A stretch of DNA of 10,392 bases from Robiginitomaculum sp. (GTDB taxonomy: Bacteria; Pseudomonadota; Alphaproteobacteria; Caulobacterales; Maricaulaceae), in assembly GCA_002732905.1 (NCBI GenBank), contig NVTC01000011.1, positions 33,343 to 43,734 of the forward strand, in the 5' to 3' direction. Below are positions 6,281-10,392 of the stretch, in pieces (position 1 is the stretch's first letter; every line of letters begins with the position of its first letter). The notes beneath the pieces were generated by a model that saw nothing but the letters and a program-made list of their open reading frames with translations, had not been told where the DNA came from and did no database searches. A program made the translations under genes and the position numbers.

Positions 6281-9085
6281 TCAGCTTTCGCTGTCATCCT
6301 TTATTGCAGTTACAGTTTCTCCATCATCTTCCCCTTCATCATCGGTTTCTTCAATCCGCTCTACGGACACGACCCGCTCTTCATCTTTGACGCGGATGAC
6401 CATAACTCCTTTTGAGGAACGGCTGATGATGCTGATGTTTTTGACAGGACAGCGAATCAGTTGACCGCCGTCTGTAACGATCATTAATTGGTCGTCGTCT
6501 GATATAGACAATGAGCGCACCAATTTGGCATCTTCTTTGCCCTTGCGTGCTAAGTCTTGAGCACTTACCCCCTGCCCGCCCCGGTTCATACAGCGGTAAT
6601 CATAACTTGACGAGCGCTTACCGTAACCGTCCCCCGCCAAAGTCAGCAAAAATTGCTCGGCCGTTTCCAGTTCTATTTTGCGCTCCATAGACAAGGTGTT
6701 GTCGTCTTCAACTTCAACTGCTTCGCCCGGCTCTGCGTTTAGCGCACGGCGTTTAGCGTTAGCATATTTCATGTAAACACGGGCTTCAGCAGTCTCAATG
6801 TCTACATGACGCAATATTGCCATAGAGATAACCTCATCTCCGCCCACTAGTCTGACACCGCGTACACCGCTAGATGTACGGCCAACAAAGCGGCGAACAT
6901 CTGTAACTTTAAAGCGAATAGCCTTACCATTAGCCGTGGTCAGTAAGACATCATCGTCCTCTGTACATAGGCGAACAGCAACAATGCCGTCTCCCTCGTC
7001 AGGCTTCATAGCGATCTTACCATTACGGTTGACACGGGTGAAGTCGGCCAGAGAATTACGGCGAACACCACCAGAACGAGCCGCAAACATGATGTCCATG
7101 TTTTTCCAGCTCTCCTCGTCTTGCGGCAATGACATAATCGAGTTTATTTGTTCGTCGCTCCCCAGAGGCAGAATATTGACCAGAGCTTTGCCGCGCGTAT
7201 TGGCACCGCCTATGGGCAGTTTCCAAACCTTGAGTTTATAAACTATCCCGGTGGAAGAGAAAAATAATACAGGCGTATGTGTCGAGGCTACGAATACAGT
7301 TGTAACGTAATCCTCATCTTTCATAGCCATGCCTGAACGACCACGACCACCGCGTCTTTGCGTGCGGTAGGTATCCAACGCAGTCCGCTTAATATAACCA
7401 GCTGCCGTTACCGTCACCACCATGTCTTCTTCAGTGATCAGGTCTTCATCTTCAAAATCCATCAAGCCTGCAACAAATTCCGAGCGGCGCGGGGTAGCGA
7501 AGTTTTCTCTAATTTCGCCAAGTTCTTCTTTGATGATATCCATGACACGCTGCCGCGAACGAAGAATATCAAGAAGGTCCGTGATCTTCGCCGCCAATTT
7601 CTCGGCTTCAGCAGTAATGTCTTCCATGCCGAGCCCGGTAAGGCGGTGTAAGCGCAGATCAAGAATAGCCTTAGCTTGCTCTTCGGTAAGTTGGATATTG
7701 CCATCATCAAGTAAAATGGAACGCGGGTCGGCAATCAATGTAATCAATGAAGCCATGTCTTGTCCAGGCCAAGTGCGAGACAATAAATTATCACGGGCTT
7801 CTTTTGGATTGGAAGAATGCCTGATAATTTTGATAATCTCATCAATATTTGAGACCGCAGTCGCTAAACCCACCAAAATATGGGCACGGTTACGAGCCTT
7901 AGACAGATCAAATTTGGAACGCCTTGCGATTACTTCTTCGCGGAATATCAGGAAAGCTTCCAACATTTGCCGCATATTCATTTGTTGCGGACGACCACCA
8001 TTAAGCGCCAACATATTGGAGGCAAAATTAGTTTGCAATTGCGAGAACCTGAACAGTTGGTTCAGAACAACATCCGGAACGGCGTCGCGTTTCAGCTCTA
8101 TAACGACACGCATACCATCGCGGTCGCTTTCGTCGCGCAAGTCAGAAATACCTTCAATGCGCTTCTCGCGCACATGTTCGGCAATTTTCTTGATCAGATT
8201 GGCTTTGTTGACCTGATAAGGGATTTCTGTGAAAATTATCGCCGTTCGGTCTTTTTTGAATTCTTCAAGATGATGGCGAGCGCGCATAATAACAGAACCA
8301 CGCCCAGTCAGCAAACCTTGCCGCGCGCCCGATTGGCCCAAAATCAATGCGCCTGTTGGAAAATCCGGCCCCGGTACGATTTCCAACAACTCATCGTCGC
8401 TAACTTCATCGTTGTCCATCATAGCCAAAGTCGCGTCGATAATTTCGCCTAAATTATGCGGCGCGATATTGGTCGCCATACCGACGGCAATGCCGCCCGC
8501 ACCGTTGACCAAGAGATTTGGATAACGCGCAGGCAAAACCGTAGGTTCGCTCTCGGACGCGTCATAATTTTCTTGGAAATTGACCGTATCTTTTTCGATG
8601 TCAGCCAGCAATTGTGCCGCCGGTTTATCCATACGGACTTCGGTATAACGCATAGCCGCCGCACGGTCACCGTCTACGGAACCAAAGTTACCTTGTCCGT
8701 CCAAGAGCGGCAGACGCATAGAGAAGTCCTGCGCCAGACGCACCAAAGCATCATAGACGGCAGTATCGCCGTGAGGGTGATATTTACCAATCACATCGCC
8801 AACTACACGGGCAGATTTTTTATAGGGTTTCTCACGAACAAATCCGTTTTCGTGCATTGAATAAAGAATGCGGCGATGCACAGGCTTCAATCCATCACGC
8901 ACATCAGGTATGGCTCGGCTTACAATGACGCTCATAGCGTAATCGAGATAAGACCGGCTCATCTCTTCTTCTATACTTATCGGTGTTACACCCAATTCAT
9001 GTGGTGGCTCTGAAGAGCCACCATCATCACCACCATTTGGCGGTTGAGCATTGCTCTCTTCAATTTCGTCATTTTCGTCGGACAA
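6281..9085 (-). CDS. gyrA: DNA gyrase subunit A
   Basis: GyrA is the DNA-breaking and DNA-wrapping subunit of gyrase, which with GyrB introduces negative supercoils using ATP. The 934-residue protein has a Pro/Gly-rich N-terminal extension (1-33), then [20 protein letters not shown] at 45-64, [13 protein letters not shown] at 100-112 and [10 protein letters not shown] at 143-152 with active-site Tyr147. A coiled-coil/tower region follows to about 540. The C-terminal wrapping domain carries the GyrA box QRRGGRG at 576-582. Residues about 768-808 form a charged insert between blades, of a kind I associate with alphaproteobacteria, and an acidic tail ends the protein. Positions matching E. coli Ser83 and Asp87 are Thr108 and Asp112. 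The start is TTG, forced by an in-frame TAG four codons upstream and no ATG before Met42, which would sit inside the conserved domain. Confidence 0.97.
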   Translation of the reverse strand: MSDENDEIEESNAQPPNGGDDGGSSEPPHELGVTPISIEEEMSRSYLDYAMSVIVSRAIPDVRDGLKPVHRRILYSMHENGFVREKPYKKSARVVGDVIGKYHPHGDTAVYDALVRLAQDFSMRLPLLDGQGNFGSVDGDRAAAMRYTEVRMDKPAAQLLADIEKDTVNFQENYDASESEPTVLPARYPNLLVNGAGGIAVGMATNIAPHNLGEIIDATLAMMDNDEVSDDELLEIVPGPDFPTGALILGQSGARQGLLTGRGSVIMRARHHLEEFKKDRTAIIFTEIPYQVNKANLIKKIAEHVREKRIEGISDLRDESDRDGMRVVIELKRDAVPDVVLNQLFRFSQLQTNFASNMLALNGGRPQQMNMRQMLEAFLIFREEVIARRSKFDLSKARNRAHILVGLATAVSNIDEIIKIIRHSSNPKEARDNLLSRTWPGQDMASLITLIADPRSILLDDGNIQLTEEQAKAILDLRLHRLTGLGMEDITAEAEKLAAKITDLLDILRSRQRVMDIIKEELGEIRENFATPRRSEFVAGLMDFEDEDLITEEDMVVTVTAAGYIKRTALDTYRTQRRGGRGRSGMAMKDEDYVTTVFVASTHTPVLFFSSTGIVYKLKVWKLPIGGANTRGKALVNILPLGSDEQINSIMSLPQDEESWKNMDIMFAARSGGVRRNSLADFTRVNRNGKIAMKPDEGDGIVAVRLCTEDDDVLLTTANGKAIRFKVTDVRRFVGRTSSGVRGVRLVGGDEVISMAILRHVDIETAEARVYMKYANAKRRALNAEPGEAVEVEDDNTLSMERKIELETAEQFLLTLAGDGYGKRSSSYDYRCMNRGGQGVSAQDLARKGKEDAKLVRSLSISDDDQLMIVTDGGQLIRCPVKNISIISRSSKGVMVIRVKDEERVVSVERIEETDDEGEDDGETVTAIKDDSES

Positions 9086-9089
9086 TTCA

Positions 9090-9096
9090 CCCGCCT
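9090..9096 (-). promoter_or_regulatory. Ribosome binding site supporting the gyrA TTG start
   Basis: AGGCGGG on the minus strand ends four bases before the TTG at 9085. It is the only ribosome-site-like sequence near a possible start in this frame, since a stop codon lies at 9097-9095. Confidence 0.6.
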
Positions 9097-9125
9097 ATTT
9101 TGTGCTAATTTTCTGGCAAAAAACC

Positions 9126-9153
9126 AAAAAAATCCCTTGCACCGAATCGTGCA
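9126..9153 (-). terminator. Terminator-like hairpin in the gyrA leader
   Basis: On the minus strand TGCAC, a 6-base loop and GTGCA (9153-9138) form a short stem. It is followed after AGGGA by seven Ts (9132-9126), GG, and six more Ts (9123-9118). This could be the intrinsic terminator of the upstream kinase gene, or an attenuator if gyrA starts at 9195-9167. The stem has only 5 bp and the T run begins five bases after it, so efficiency is doubtful. The loop contains GATTC, a GANTC site of the CcrM methylase type. Confidence 0.35.
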
Positions 9154-9166
9154 TATTTACGTAAAA

Positions 9167-9195
9167 AATATAGCATTTACAGGCTTGCTCGGCAA
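9167..9195 (-). promoter_or_regulatory. Candidate sigma70 promoter of gyrA, extended -10
   Basis: TTGCCG (9195-9190), a 17-base spacer and TATATT (9172-9167) lie on the minus strand, with TG one base before the -10 box (TGCTATATT). Transcription would start near 9160 and give a leader of about 75 bases. It lies after the stop of the upstream kinase gene, so gyrA probably starts its own unit, which likely runs through tgt. Confidence 0.6.
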
Positions 9196-9210
9196 TCAAT
9201 TGTATTGATT
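9194..9210. repeat. Inverted repeat touching the gyrA -35 box
   Basis: AATCAAT and ATTGATT flank a 3-base centre, giving a 7-bp dyad whose inner end overlaps the candidate -35 box by two bases. It could be a regulator site for gyrA or a weak hairpin after the kinase gene; there is no T tract. AT-rich dyads of this size can occur by chance. Confidence 0.35.
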
Positions 9211-9234
9211 AAAATATAAGTAGATTAGCTTTGA

Positions 9235-10392
9235 TTAAGCAACCGCTTCTTCCCGCTTTGGCTTGTTTTTTGTAGCCTCTAAGATCGCCTCAGCCAACGT
9301 CGCACGCGCAAGCGGCTTAGACACATATCCATCCATACCTACACTCAAGCACTTGCGCCTATCGCCTGTCATAGCGTTAGCGGTCATAGCTATTATAGGT
9401 ACATTGGCGTAGTGCGCATTGCTACTCCGGATAAGTTTTGTGGCCTCCAAGCCACCCAAAACGGGCATTTGCAAATCCATCAATACAAAATCGATAAATT
9501 GCGTTTGCAAAACATCGATGGCCTCACGGCCATTACGTGTCACAACAATATCAAGCTGGTAAGGTTCTAACAATAACAACAAGACTTCCAAATTCACCTC
9601 ATTATCTTCTACGACGAGGCAGCGCCTCCCCATAAACCCATCTGACGATACAGGAGCCGCCTCACAGGATATAGGCTCTATAGTCTGGACATCCGCTATA
9701 GCCGTCATAATAGACATACGAAAAATAGACCCTTTGCCTAAAACACTTTGCACAGCAACATTGCCCCCCATCAATCGGCATAGTTTACGTGTAATTGCCA
9801 AACCAAGACCAGAACCACCGAATTTTCGTGTTGTACCTTCATCTGCCTGAACAAACGGGTTGAAAAGTTTGCCAATATTTTCCTGGCTGAGCCCTATCCC
9901 TGTATCTTTCACAGATATCGCCAATGCATAACCGCCTTCGGTTTCTTTGCCAGTAGCCGTCACAACAAGTCGTCCATTTTCAGGTGTGAATTTCAAAGCA
10001 TTGTTTATCAAATTATTCAAACATTGGCGTACCCGTGTTGGGTCTGTCACTATGTGCGACGGTAAGCCCTTTTGTTTTTGAAAAACAAATTTAATATTTT
10101 TTTTGTCAGCCGCAGGCTTCCAGAAAGCAAATGTTTTTTGCAAAAGATCATGAAGATCAACATCAAGTTTTTCTAATGTAATACCGTCAGCTTCAATTTT
10201 CGAGATATCTAAAATATCATTCAACAGTGAGAGCAAATTTTCACCACAATCATGTATTAAACCAACTTTACGACCCTGGCCTTCGGTTAATTTTTCGGCC
10301 ACCAACACGTCTGACAAACCAAGAATACCATTGAGCGGTGTCCGTAATTCATGGCTCATATTTGCCAAAAATACTGACTTAGCATGATTAGC
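9235..10392 (-). CDS. Hybrid sensor histidine kinase, C-terminal part (N-terminus outside window)
   Basis: The 385 visible residues are the transmitter and receiver of a hybrid two-component kinase; the sensor part lies beyond the window edge. The dimerisation and phosphoacceptor box FLANMSHELRTPLNGILG puts the autophosphorylated His at visible residue 14. The ATPase domain follows with the N box NNLINNALKF, then KDTGIGL, GGSGLGLA and GKGSIFRM. A receiver domain begins near residue 256 (RRCLVVEDNEVN), with phosphoacceptor Asp306 in VLMDLQMP, the conserved Thr in IIAMTAN and Lys in VSKPL. All catalytic residues are present. The frame is open to the edge and the conserved FLAN lies in mid-domain, so the true start is outside. 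The signal sensed and any downstream partner cannot be told from here. Confidence 0.95.
   Translation of the reverse strand, partial: ANHAKSVFLANMSHELRTPLNGILGLSDVLVAEKLTEGQGRKVGLIHDCGENLLSLLNDILDISKIEADGITLEKLDVDLHDLLQKTFAFWKPAADKKNIKFVFQKQKGLPSHIVTDPTRVRQCLNNLINNALKFTPENGRLVVTATGKETEGGYALAISVKDTGIGLSQENIGKLFNPFVQADEGTTRKFGGSGLGLAITRKLCRLMGGNVAVQSVLGKGSIFRMSIMTAIADVQTIEPISCEAAPVSSDGFMGRRCLVVEDNEVNLEVLLLLLEPYQLDIVVTRNGREAIDVLQTQFIDFVLMDLQMPVLGGLEATKLIRSSNAHYANVPIIAMTANAMTGDRRKCLSVGMDGYVSKPLARATLAEAILEATKNKPKREEAVA

Noticed and set aside
6262..6297. Upstream ATG at 6297 as the coaD start
   Set aside because: It would overlap the gyrA end, adds residues absent from the family, and lacks the good ribosome site found for 6261.
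7422..8216. A 264-codon plus-strand open frame inside gyrA
   Set aside because: It is antisense to a strongly conserved part of gyrA, its product is Ser/Arg-rich in the manner of a reverse-frame shadow, and it resembles no known protein.
8750..8764. Thr108 in GyrA at the position of E. coli Ser83, as a possible quinolone-resistance change
   Set aside because: Thr is the wild-type residue at this place in some susceptible species such as Pseudomonas aeruginosa, and Asp112 (E. coli Asp87) is unchanged.
10366..10368. TTG at 10368 as the start of the histidine kinase
   Set aside because: The conserved segment continues upstream in frame (ANHAKSVFLANMSHE) to the window edge, so the gene is cut, not started here.

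Overview
The window looks like chromosomal housekeeping DNA from a fairly low-GC alphaproteobacterium, possibly a marine one of the Maricaulales/Hyphomonadales type. The class-level call rests on three things: the gyrA-coaD-cyclophilin-queA-tgt order, a GyrA C-terminal domain with a charged insert of the kind I associate with alphaproteobacteria, and an OmpA protein with a 'DFSIYFPWDKS' segment. The order-level guess is much weaker. Every supported gene lies on the minus strand, so transcription runs from high to low coordinates.

Layout in transcription order. (1) 10392-9235: the C-terminal part of a hybrid sensor histidine kinase (HisKA, HATPase, receiver), cut by the window edge. (2) 9234-9086: a 149-base spacer holding a good sigma70-type promoter for gyrA, an inverted repeat touching its -35 box, and a terminator-like hairpin in the leader. 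(3) 9085-2114: a tight run of six genes, gyrA (TTG start), coaD, a putative lipoprotein cyclophilin, a cytoplasmic cyclophilin, queA and tgt. Gaps are 19, 6, 51 and 22 bases, and queA and tgt overlap by 8. (4) 2032-1957: tRNA-Lys(UUU) with encoded CCA and its own promoter just after tgt. (5) 1956-1662: a 295-base noncoding stretch with a perfect 34-bp palindrome, a promoter whose -35 box overlaps that palindrome, and a leader hairpin. (6) 1661-312: an OmpA-family outer-membrane protein with an unusual linker of four 14-residue Cys modules, followed by an intrinsic terminator. (7) From 227 or 167 to 1: the start of an unrecognised gene that runs off the window.

Functionally, gyrA supplies the DNA gyrase A subunit, coaD makes dephospho-CoA, the two cyclophilins assist protein folding in two compartments, and queA and tgt are two enzymes of queuosine modification of GUN-anticodon tRNAs (Asn, Asp, His, Tyr). 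The adjacent tRNA-Lys is not a queuosine substrate.

I found no mobile element, CRISPR array, defence system or other clearly novel multi-gene system. The points most worth a second look are a Tgt that lacks two of its four canonical zinc ligands, the 34-bp palindrome at the ompA promoter, the Cys-module linker of OmpA, and the gyrA leader.
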